In this document: positions 58,091 to 64,000 of the stretch, piece by piece
Layout of the letters: every line of letters starts with the position of its first letter
Position numbering within the stretch: the first letter of the stretch is position 1
Source of the DNA: Pelomonas margarita
GTDB taxonomy: Bacteria; Pseudomonadota; Gammaproteobacteria; Burkholderiales; Burkholderiaceae_C
Length of the DNA stretch: 64,000 nt
Reading direction: 5' to 3'
NCBI RefSeq assembly: GCF_043555875.1
Contig: NZ_JBIGHW010000012.1
Span: 1 to 64,000 of the forward strand
Position numbers and translations under genes: made by a program
Notes under the pieces: model-generated
What the model was told of the DNA's origin: nothing
The model's input: the letters and a program-made list of their open reading frames with translations, nothing else
Database searches by the model: none

Positions 58091-58770
58091 TGCCTCTGCA
58101 GCTTTCCCGCCTGGCGCCGGTCCTGCTGGCCGCCGTTGCCCCGTTCTCCCACGCCCAGCCGCCGACCGCTGCCGAGCCCGCGGCGTCCGCCGCGTCTGCG
58201 CCCGCCGCAGCTCGTGTTGCCCGGCTGCGGGCCCAGTCGCTGCGCCCCGGCGGCACGGCCTACCCCGTCGAGCTGGCCGGGCAGGGCGTGCAGGGCACGG
58301 CCGATGTCTTCGTGAAGATTGCGCCCGACGGCACGCCGGCCGAGGTCAGGCTGCACGCGTCGTCGCGCTCCGCGGCGCTGGATGAGCTGGCGCTGACCTT
58401 CGTGCGCAGCCTGCGCTTCGGCGCCAAGTCGGGCGGCAGCGGCGCGCCGCTGCCCGACGTCATCGTGCCGGTGGAGTTCATGCGCGACACGGTGGAAGGG
58501 CTGGCGGCCAAGACCTGCGCCGAGTTCAATACCGACACGGCCTACTTCAAGGCCACCTTCCCCGAGACCGACCCGTCGCACATGCCGGTGGTGCGCATGA
58601 CGACGGGCATGCTGCTGCTGGCCGGCATGCCGCGCCAGAGCGGCGAGGCGCTGGTGGCGCAGGCGAAGCAGCTCAATGCGGCAGCCGCCGGCATCGCGGC
58701 AGCCTGCGTGGCGGCGCCCGACGCGCTGTATTCGAAGGTGTTCGTCGAGCTGGTCAAGAAGGCCCGCTGA
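58090..58770 (+). CDS. Periplasmic protein with TonB C-terminal-like domain
   Basis: A 226-residue exported protein (signal peptide LAPVLLAAVAPFSHA) followed by an Ala/Pro-rich linker. A TonB-C-like fold follows (YPVELAGQGVQGTADVFVKI, LDELALTFVRSLRFG, DVIVPVEF). It lacks the N-terminal anchor and proline spacer of real TonB, so it is not a standard energy transducer. The C-terminal part (KTCAEFNTDTAYFKATFPET) is not recognised. The ATG overlaps the GMC stop (TGATG), linking it to the oxidation operon, but its role there is unknown. Confidence 0.65.
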   Translation: MPLQLSRLAPVLLAAVAPFSHAQPPTAAEPAASAASAPAAARVARLRAQSLRPGGTAYPVELAGQGVQGTADVFVKIAPDGTPAEVRLHASSRSAALDELALTFVRSLRFGAKSGGSGAPLPDVIVPVEFMRDTVEGLAAKTCAEFNTDTAYFKATFPETDPSHMPVVRMTTGMLLLAGMPRQSGEALVAQAKQLNAAAAGIAAACVAAPDALYSKVFVELVKKAR

Positions 58771-58805
58771 GCGCCTCGCCCCCGCGGCGGACGAGAATCG
58801 TCCGC

Positions 58806-59339
58806 ATGCCCCTGCCACCTGTCATCACCCTGGCCACCGCGGCCGATGCCGGCGTGCTCGCCGCCTTCGCCGCTCAGGCGTTCACCGACACCTACCGCGG
58901 ACTGGACGACGCGCAGGAGATTGCCGACTACGTCGCCGAGCACTTCACGCCCGACGTGATGGCCGGCGTCATCCTGGACCCGGCCTGCACGACGTGGCTG
59001 GCCCGCATCGACGGCCAGCTGGCCGGCTACGCCGTGCTGCGCGACAAGCCGGCGCCAGCCTGCGTGGCCGGGCCGTCGCCGCTGCAGCTGTGGCGGCTGT
59101 ACCTGGGCCAGGGCTTCATCGGCCAGGGCCTGGGCGCGCAGCTGATGGGCGAGGTGCAGGCCCGGGCGCGCCAGCGCGGCGCGCGCACGCTGTGGCTGGG
59201 TGTCTACGATCGCAACGTGCGGGCCGTCGAGTTCTACCGGCGCTTCGGCTTCGCGCAGGTGGGCACCGACGAATTCCTGTTCGGCGGGCGCCCTTACACC
59301 GATCCCATCTATGCCACGCCGGTCATGGAGATTCCATGA
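58806..59339 (+). CDS. GNAT family N-acetyltransferase
   Basis: A 177-residue acetyltransferase. The acetyl-CoA site is LYLGQGFIGQGLGAQLMGEV (Q-x-x-G-x-G/A), followed by LWLGVYDRNVRAVEFYRRFG, the usual GNAT motif B. The N-terminal region contains FAAQAFTDTYRGLDDAQEIA. The substrate is unknown. Its stop overlaps the start of the GFA-family gene. Confidence 0.87.
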   Translation: MPLPPVITLATAADAGVLAAFAAQAFTDTYRGLDDAQEIADYVAEHFTPDVMAGVILDPACTTWLARIDGQLAGYAVLRDKPAPACVAGPSPLQLWRLYLGQGFIGQGLGAQLMGEVQARARQRGARTLWLGVYDRNVRAVEFYRRFGFAQVGTDEFLFGGRPYTDPIYATPVMEIP

Positions 59340-59725
59340 TCCAAGGTTCCTGCTTGTGTGGCGGCGTCCACTGGCGTTTCGACGGTCAGCCCGACGGCGC
59401 CACGGCCTGCAACTGCACTGCCTGCCGCCGCTACGGCACGCTGTGGGCCTACGACTACGTCGACGAAGGCATCCACGTGACCGGCCCCACGCAGGCCTAT
59501 GTGCGCGGCACGGCGCTGGAGTTTCACTTCTGCCCCAGCTGCGGCTGCGTGACGCACTGGCGCGGCCTGCGGCTGGATGAGCAGGGCCGCCGGCGCATTG
59601 CCGTCAACCTGCGGCTGGCCGAGCCGGCTGCCGTGGCCGACATCCCCATTGACCACTTCGACGGTTTCGACACCTTCGACGACCTGCCGCGTGACGGGCG
59701 CTGCGTGAAGGACTATTGGTTTTAG
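59336..59725 (+). CDS. GFA family zinc-binding protein
   Basis: A 129-residue protein of the glutathione-dependent formaldehyde-activating (GFA/CENP-V) fold. Zinc cysteines are GSCLCGGVHW, ACNCTACRRYG and FHFCPSCGCVTHW. Only some members act on S-hydroxymethylglutathione; the substrate here is unknown. The ATG at 59336 overlaps the GNAT stop (ATGA). Confidence 0.85.
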   Translation: MIQGSCLCGGVHWRFDGQPDGATACNCTACRRYGTLWAYDYVDEGIHVTGPTQAYVRGTALEFHFCPSCGCVTHWRGLRLDEQGRRRIAVNLRLAEPAAVADIPIDHFDGFDTFDDLPRDGRCVKDYWF

Positions 59726-59802
59726 GCGGCGCCTCCTCCAGCAGGCCGCTTCAGGTCGTCCCCCAAAACCGACGGTGAGGGTGACACCGATAATCCCGTC
59801 CC

Positions 59803-60453
59803 ATGACGCCCGCCGCCCTGACCGGCCAGTTGCTCGCCTTCATCGCCCGTCTCATCACCGGCGCGCAGGGCCACTGGAAGGGCTGCCCGCCAAAAGCCGA
59901 GCAGCGCATCTACATCGCCAACCACCAGAGTCACTTCGACCTGGTGCTCATCTGGGCCGCCTTCCCCCACGAGCTGCGGGCCCAGACCCGCGCCATCGCC
60001 GCGCGCGACTACTGGACGAAAAGCGCCTTCCGGCGCTGGCTGACCACCGAGGTGTTCAACGCCATCTACGTCAGCCGCACGCGCGCCAACCCCGATGAAG
60101 ACCCGCTGGAGCCGCTGGTCGAGGCGCTGACCCATGGCGACTCGCTGGTGATCTTTCCGGAGGGCACGCGCTCCAGCAAGGGCAACCCGCAGCCGTTCAA
60201 GAGCGGCATCTACCACCTGGCCCAGCAATTCCCGCATGTGCAGCTGATTCCCACCTGGATCGACAACGTGCAGCGCGTGATGCCCAAGGGCGAGGTCGTG
60301 CCTGTGCCCATCCTGTGCACCGTCACCTTCGGTGCGCCCATCCAGTTGCAGGATGGCGAGAGCAAGGCCGACTTTCTGTGCCGCGCCCGCGAGGCCGTCA
60401 TGGAGCAGCGGCCCGACCCCGACTGGGTCGTGCCCGTCGAGGGAGAAGACTGA
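59803..60453 (+). CDS. 1-acyl-glycerol-3-phosphate acyltransferase-like (PlsC family)
   Basis: A 216-residue membrane-associated acyltransferase. The HX4D motif is NHQSHFD (His41, Asp46), and the acceptor motif is FPEGTRSSKGNPQPFK. It would acylate lysophosphatidate or a related lipid. The stop overlaps the ATG of a CdsA-like gene, so the two likely act in one lipid branch. It may be a second PlsC paralogue besides a housekeeping one elsewhere. Confidence 0.86.
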   Translation: MTPAALTGQLLAFIARLITGAQGHWKGCPPKAEQRIYIANHQSHFDLVLIWAAFPHELRAQTRAIAARDYWTKSAFRRWLTTEVFNAIYVSRTRANPDEDPLEPLVEALTHGDSLVIFPEGTRSSKGNPQPFKSGIYHLAQQFPHVQLIPTWIDNVQRVMPKGEVVPVPILCTVTFGAPIQLQDGESKADFLCRAREAVMEQRPDPDWVVPVEGED

Positions 60454-61451
60454 TGCGCTGGCTCAAGTCCCTCAATGCCAGCGAGCAGGTGGCGCTGTTG
60501 TTCGTCGTGCTGTTCGGCTTCCTGCTGCTGCTCACGGTGGGTCTGTTCCTGAACTCGCTGCGCGAGCGAGCCAACGAGGACGCGCGCCGCCAATCTGAGC
60601 TGACCTGGGCCCGCGTGCGCCGCGACCTGCGCGCCGCGTGGATAGGCGGCTGCATGTTCTGGGTGGCCTGGATCTCCGGCCCGCTGGGCGCCACGCTGCT
60701 GTTCGCGCTGTTCTCGTTCCTGGCGCTGCGCGAGTTCATCACCCTCGTGCACACGCAGCGCAGCGACCACCGCACGCTCATCGTCGCGTTCTTCGTGCTG
60801 GTACCGGTGCAGTACATGCTGTGCGGCACGCGCTTCTTCGACCTGTTCACGGTGTTTCTGCCCGTCTACGGCTTCCTGGCGCTGCCCATCGTCAGCGCGT
60901 TGGCTGATGACCCGATGCGCTTCCTGGAGCGCAACGCCAAGATCCAGTGGGGTGTGATGGTCTGCGTCTACGGCCTGTCGCACGCACCGGCGCTGCTACT
61001 GCTGGACTTCCCCGGCTTCACCGGGCGCGGCGCCTTCCTGCTGTTCTTCCTTGTCATGGTGGTGGCTGCCTCGCAGATCGCGCAGGAGATCGCCACGCGC
61101 ACGTTGCGCCGCCGGCCTGTGGCGCGGCGCATCAGCCGCAGCTTCTCGATGCGAGCCTGGTGGATAGGCACGCTGACCGGCTCGCTGGCCGGCGCGCTGC
61201 TGTACTGGATCACGCCGTTCAAGGCCGGCCAGGCGCTGGTGATGGCCTTTCTGGCCGCTGCCGCGGCGGGCTTCGGCGGGCTCGTGATGAAGGCGCTGAA
61301 GAAGGACGCCGGCGTGCGCTACTGGGGCAACAGCAGCTCCATCACCGGCGCCGTGGGCCTGCTGGACCGCATTGCCGTGCTGTGCTTTGCAGCGCCGGTG
61401 TTCTTCCATTCGGTGCGCTGGTATTTCCAGCTGCCGCTGGGGTACCGCTGA
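60453..61451 (+). CDS. Divergent CdsA-like phosphatidate cytidylyltransferase
   Basis: A 332-residue polytopic protein with about eight helices. It resembles the CdsA family, which makes CDP-diacylglycerol, and its YnbB-type paralogues. The C-terminal signature is only partly kept: VMKALKKDAGVRYWGN and TGAVGLLDRIAVL retain the KD and LLDR positions but lack the PGHGG core. The upstream acidic metal site also looks weak. It is coupled to the PlsC-like gene (TGATG overlap). It may use a non-standard substrate or be a paralogue of low activity. Confidence 0.75.
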   Translation: MRWLKSLNASEQVALLFVVLFGFLLLLTVGLFLNSLRERANEDARRQSELTWARVRRDLRAAWIGGCMFWVAWISGPLGATLLFALFSFLALREFITLVHTQRSDHRTLIVAFFVLVPVQYMLCGTRFFDLFTVFLPVYGFLALPIVSALADDPMRFLERNAKIQWGVMVCVYGLSHAPALLLLDFPGFTGRGAFLLFFLVMVVAASQIAQEIATRTLRRRPVARRISRSFSMRAWWIGTLTGSLAGALLYWITPFKAGQALVMAFLAAAAAGFGGLVMKALKKDAGVRYWGNSSSITGAVGLLDRIAVLCFAAPVFFHSVRWYFQLPLGYR

Positions 61452-61479
61452 ATGAAGACCGCTGGCAATCACAGCACCG

Positions 61480-61572
61480 TAGGGCGGGTCGAGACCCGCC
61501 GTTTCGTCCCACCCTCCTTGCCGGACGGTGCCTTCGCACACACCAACGCATGGCGGGTCGTGACCCGCCCTA
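61480..61572. repeat. 93-bp inverted-repeat element (MITE/REP-like)
   Basis: The ends TAGGGCGGGTC...GACCCGCC (61480-61500) and GGCGGGTC...GACCCGCCCTA (61552-61572) are inverted copies. Each end is itself a palindrome, GGCGGGTC/GACCCGCC. The element lies between the CdsA-like gene and ruvC, 10 bases before the ruvC start. The TAGGGCGGGT termini are known from many dispersed bacterial repeats. Confidence 0.75.
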
Positions 61573-61582
61573 CAGGCTTGGC

Positions 61583-62131
61583 ATGAGGATTCTCGGCATC
61601 GACCCGGGCCTGCAGACCACCGGCTTCGGCGTCATCGACGCCGACGGCCCGCGGCTGGCCTACGTGGCCAGCGGCACCATCAAGACCAGCGGCGTCGCCG
61701 TGGGCGACCTGCCGGCGCGGCTCAAGATCCTGTTCGACGGCATCCGTGAGGTCAGCGCCCGCTACCAGCCGCAGTGCGCCGCAGTGGAGATCGTGTTCGT
61801 CAACGTGAACCCTCAGTCCACGCTGCTGCTGGGCCAGGCCCGTGGCGCGGCGATCACGGCGCTGGTGTCGGCGGAACTGCCGGTCAGCGAGTACACCGCG
61901 CTGCAGATGAAGAAGGCCATCGCCGGCAACGGCCACGCAAAAAAGGAGCAGATCCAGGCCATGGTGCAGCGGCTGCTGAACCTGCCCGGCGTGCCCGGCA
62001 AGGACGCTGCCGACGCGCTGGGCCTGGCCATCATGCACGCCCATGCAAGCGTGACGTTCAACGCCATGAGCCGCAGCACGACGCTGCAGCGGCGCCAGCA
62101 TGCGCAGTTCAAGGGCAGTCGGACGTACTGA
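61583..62131 (+). CDS. ruvC: Holliday junction resolvase RuvC
   Basis: A 182-residue endonuclease that cuts Holliday junctions with RuvAB. Acidic catalytic residues are Asp7 (ILGIDPG), Glu69 (AAVEIVF) and the late aspartates in GKDAADALGLA. The ATG at 61583 gives MRILGIDPGL, the usual start. ruvA and ruvB are not in the window. A terminator follows. Confidence 0.96.
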   Translation: MRILGIDPGLQTTGFGVIDADGPRLAYVASGTIKTSGVAVGDLPARLKILFDGIREVSARYQPQCAAVEIVFVNVNPQSTLLLGQARGAAITALVSAELPVSEYTALQMKKAIAGNGHAKKEQIQAMVQRLLNLPGVPGKDAADALGLAIMHAHASVTFNAMSRSTTLQRRQHAQFKGSRTY

Positions 62132-62135
62132 ATGA

Positions 62136-62163
62136 AAAACGGCCCGCAGCAGCGGGCCGTTTT
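62136..62163. terminator. Bidirectional terminator after ruvC
   Basis: AAAACGGCCCGC (62136-62147) / GCGGGCCGTTTT (62152-62163) with loop AGCA ends ruvC on the plus strand and the PEP-CTERM gene on the minus strand. Confidence 0.9.
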
Positions 62164-62182
62164 GACGCGGCGTGCGTGGCGC

Positions 62183-62935
62183 TCAGGCGGCCTTGCGGCG
62201 GCGAGCCATCCAGCCCACCAGACCCAGGCCGCCCAGCATCAGGGCGTAGGTCTGGGGTTCGGGGACGGGTGTGGCGACGAAGGCGGTCGTGTTGGGGACT
62301 GCGGTGGTAAAGACGCCGTCACCGTTGATGGTCCAGTTGGCCTTGTCGGCCACCAGGGCCTTGTAGCCGGCAACGGTGGTTTGGCCCGCGCGTGCGCCCG
62401 TGTACTGAGCCCAGTCCGAGCCCGACGACACACCGAGCTCGAAGGCGCTCGTCGTCAGGCTGGTGCCTGTCAGCACGCCGGTTGCCGCTGCACCAAACGA
62501 CGAGCTGGCGATGGCCGCCAGAAAGGTGGTCGGGCTGGTGGCGGAGCCGATGTAGGCGAAGAGGCTGTCAGGGCTGGCGCTGAGGTCGAGGCTGCCCGCG
62601 TTCGGGATGCCGGTCACTGCGCTCAAGGTGCCCAGGGACGCGGCCCGTGAGCTGTTCTGAATGCTTGAGAAACGGATGACCGTGCCCGCCGCGATCGTGC
62701 CGGTGCCGCTGTTCCAGCTCTGGTAGCCCTCGCCGGTGTTGAAGGCGCTGCCTTGCCACTCGTTGTCGGAGAAGTAGATGGTGGTGTTCGCCGCGATGTC
62801 GACGAAGGTCACGAAGGACCAGCCTTTCTCGTCGGCATTGAACGATGTGAAGGCGATGTCGCCCGCAGTGAGCGCGGCATGCGCCGGCAGCGCAGCCAGG
62901 GCGGCCAGTGCGAGGGCGGTCAGGGACTTGGTCAT
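62183..62935 (-). CDS. PEP-CTERM sorted exported protein, LTD-like N-terminus
   Basis: A 250-residue exported protein. The signal peptide is MTKSLTALALAALAALPAHA. The body opens with LTAGDIAFTSFNADEKGWSF and TTIYFSDNEW, a pattern often found next to or within ExeM/NucH-type nucleases and lamin-tail-like proteins. The end is VPEPQTYALMLGG then LGLVGWMARRRKAA, a PEP-CTERM signal for exosortase/archaeosortase processing. The ATG at 62935 has GGGAG nine bases upstream; a TTG at 62938 is less likely. No exosortase gene is in the window. It follows a second PEP-CTERM gene with nearly the same tail. Confidence 0.85.
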   Translation of the reverse strand: MTKSLTALALAALAALPAHAALTAGDIAFTSFNADEKGWSFVTFVDIAANTTIYFSDNEWQGSAFNTGEGYQSWNSGTGTIAAGTVIRFSSIQNSSRAASLGTLSAVTGIPNAGSLDLSASPDSLFAYIGSATSPTTFLAAIASSSFGAAATGVLTGTSLTTSAFELGVSSGSDWAQYTGARAGQTTVAGYKALVADKANWTINGDGVFTTAVPNTTAFVATPVPEPQTYALMLGGLGLVGWMARRRKAA

Positions 62936-62975
62936 CAATGAAATCTCCCAGGTTGAAGTGCGTGTCGAAAACGGA

Positions 62976-63479
62976 TCAGGCCTTGCGGCGGCGGGCCATC
63001 CAGCCGACGAGACCCAGGCCGCCCAGCATCAGCGCGTAGGACTCGGGCTCGGGGACGGCGGAGATCGTGAAGCTGCCGGTGGCGAACTTCTGGTCAGCTG
63101 CGGTGTAGTCCAGCGTGCCTTCGAACGCGCCAATGAAGCCCGTGGTCACGTTCAAGGACGCGCCGTCGCTGCCGGTCCACAGGTACTGCAAACCGGTGAA
63201 CTGGCCGTTGTCGAAGTAGACCGACGGCGCGGTACCCGCCAGCGTGTAGGTCTGGGCGCCGACGGTGAGGCGGAAGGCGGTCAGTGGCACGTCGCCCGTG
63301 AAACTGGCGGTCGGCAGGTCCAGCGAGAACTGGCCCGAGAAGGTTTGACCGCTCAGGCCAACGATGTCGGAGAACGTGATGCTGCCGTCGACGCGGAAGT
63401 CTGCGGCGGAGGCGGCGGCGCAGGCCAGCGTGAGGACGGCGGCAGCCAGGGGCTTGCGAAGGGTGTGGAGGTGGTTCAT
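62976..63479 (-). CDS. PEP-CTERM sorted exported protein
   Basis: A 167-residue exported protein with a signal peptide (PLAAAVLTLACAAASAADFR) and a beta-rich body (FRVDGSITFSDIVGLSGQTF, LTAFRLTVGAQTYTLAGTAP). It closes with VPEPESYALMLGG and LGLVGWMARRRKA, the PEP-CTERM tripartite signal. The body is not recognised beyond the PEP-CTERM class. It lies between the nuclease gene and the other PEP-CTERM gene on the same strand, with 32- and 40-base gaps, so a three-gene operon is likely. Confidence 0.83.
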   Translation of the reverse strand: MNHLHTLRKPLAAAVLTLACAAASAADFRVDGSITFSDIVGLSGQTFSGQFSLDLPTASFTGDVPLTAFRLTVGAQTYTLAGTAPSVYFDNGQFTGLQYLWTGSDGASLNVTTGFIGAFEGTLDYTAADQKFATGSFTISAVPEPESYALMLGGLGLVGWMARRRKA

Positions 63480-63511
63480 GACAAGCTTCGGTTCGAAGAG
63501 GGGAGGGCGGC

Positions 63512-64000
63512 TCAGAACTGGAAGCTGCTGGCGTTCAGCGATGCGCAGCCCACGTTCTTCAGCAGCAGCAGGGGGCGGCGCGGCAGCGGGCCGGTCGTGT
63601 CGGCGTCCATGGAGATCAGTGCATCGCCGACACCGCTTCGCAGGCAGGTGACCTGGCCGGTGGCCAGCGGGTTGGCGGCCGTGATGCCGGCGGTGCTCAT
63701 CACCGCGCGCAGGTTGATGAGGTCCGTGCCGGGCGTGAAGTCCGTGATCGTGGCGCCACCGGAGAAGCTGGCGCTGAACGCGAACTGGTCGCGACCTGCG
63801 CCACCGGTCAGCGTCGGGCGCAGTGCCCCCACCGTGATCAGGTCATCCCCCGCCGTGCCCGCCACCGTCGTGCTGGCGGCCGTGATGTAGGCGTTGTAGA
63901 GGTTCAGGCCCATTACCACCGGGTCGTGGTCGGACGAGCGGTACACGCTGGCCTCATACGGGTCCGGGGCGCAGGTGGCGCAGGCGGGCTGCTTGAACTC
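63512..64000 (-). CDS. ExeM/NucH-like extracellular nuclease, C-terminal part (runs off window)
   Basis: Only the last 162 codons are present, and the frame is open to the window edge. The segment EFKQPACATCAPDPYEASVY followed by RSSDHDPVVMGLNL is the end of an endonuclease/exonuclease/phosphatase domain as found in ExeM/NucH secreted DNases (SDHDP holds catalytic His and Asp). The C-terminal extension (TVAGTAGDDLITVGALRPTL, TGGAGRDQFAFSASFSGGAT, ITDFTPGTDLINL) resembles RTX-type calcium-binding repeats of secreted proteins. It would degrade extracellular DNA. The two PEP-CTERM genes follow it closely. Confidence 0.82.
   Translation of the reverse strand, partial: EFKQPACATCAPDPYEASVYRSSDHDPVVMGLNLYNAYITAASTTVAGTAGDDLITVGALRPTLTGGAGRDQFAFSASFSGGATITDFTPGTDLINLRAVMSTAGITAANPLATGQVTCLRSGVGDALISMDADTTGPLPRRPLLLLKNVGCASLNASSFQF

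Overview
The window is high-G+C betaproteobacterial DNA, almost fully coding. The likely source is a Burkholderiales bacterium of the Roseateles/Rubrivivax/Leptothrix type (inference). Supporting signs are the complete mraZ-to-ftsZ division and wall cluster, System II cytochrome c biogenesis (resB-ccsB) beside a c4-type cytochrome, a CIRCE-controlled groESL, a dusB-fis pair, DUF1631, and PEP-CTERM proteins with the tail VPEP...GLVGWMARRRK. No rRNA, tRNA, CRISPR array, prophage or defence island was recognised.

Layout. 1-8.0 kb: a probable transposable-element end (five tandem 23-bp units) cuts a PepSY-type gene a few codons into its first helix, directly behind a Fur-boxed TonB-dependent receptor. 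Next come a secreted S8 protease and a CHASE-PAS-GGDEF diguanylate cyclase. 8.0-14 kb: a DinB-like protein, a fused indolepyruvate ferredoxin oxidoreductase with a divergent Lrp/AsnC regulator, and a GAF-GGDEF cyclase. 14-18 kb: ccsB, resB, cytochrome c4. 18-22 kb: engB, a DUF1631 protein, a MipA/OmpV porin-like protein. 22-24.3 kb: groEL and groES behind CIRCE. 24.5-42.2 kb: mraZ-rsmH-ftsL-ftsI-murE-murF-mraY-murD-ftsW-murG-murC-ddlB-ftsQ-ftsA-ftsZ, mostly with overlapping starts and stops, behind a promoter with a 10-bp-periodic MraZ operator. 42.2-47.7 kb: accessory genes (MFS pump, alpha/beta hydrolase, SDR, divergent TetR with two matching operators, 7TM sensor kinase) lie between ftsZ and lpxC. 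47.8-54.3 kb: lpxC, a small membrane protein, an M32 carboxypeptidase with a YqaA membrane protein, dusB-fis and purH. 54.5-58.8 kb: an apparent oxidation operon (coniferyl-type aldehyde dehydrogenase, Tat small subunit, GMC oxidoreductase, TonB-C protein). 58.8-62.1 kb: GNAT, GFA, plsC-like and cdsA-like genes, and ruvC. 62.2-64 kb: two PEP-CTERM proteins downstream of the C-terminus of an ExeM/NucH-like secreted nuclease, which runs off the window.

The most unusual layer is not a gene but dispersed short repeats acting on housekeeping genes. A 76-bp element abuts the start codons of both ftsL and lpxC. A related GC-rich repeat appears to be inserted in frame inside murF and inside the indolepyruvate oxidoreductase gene. 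A 35-bp duplication flanks a hairpin-bearing insert between ftsW and murG. Two ~165-bp nested-hairpin elements (one beside dinB, one between fis and purH) and a 93-bp inverted-repeat element before ruvC complete the set. No clearly new multi-gene system was found. The repeats at ftsL, lpxC, murF and murG are the best candidates for something undescribed.
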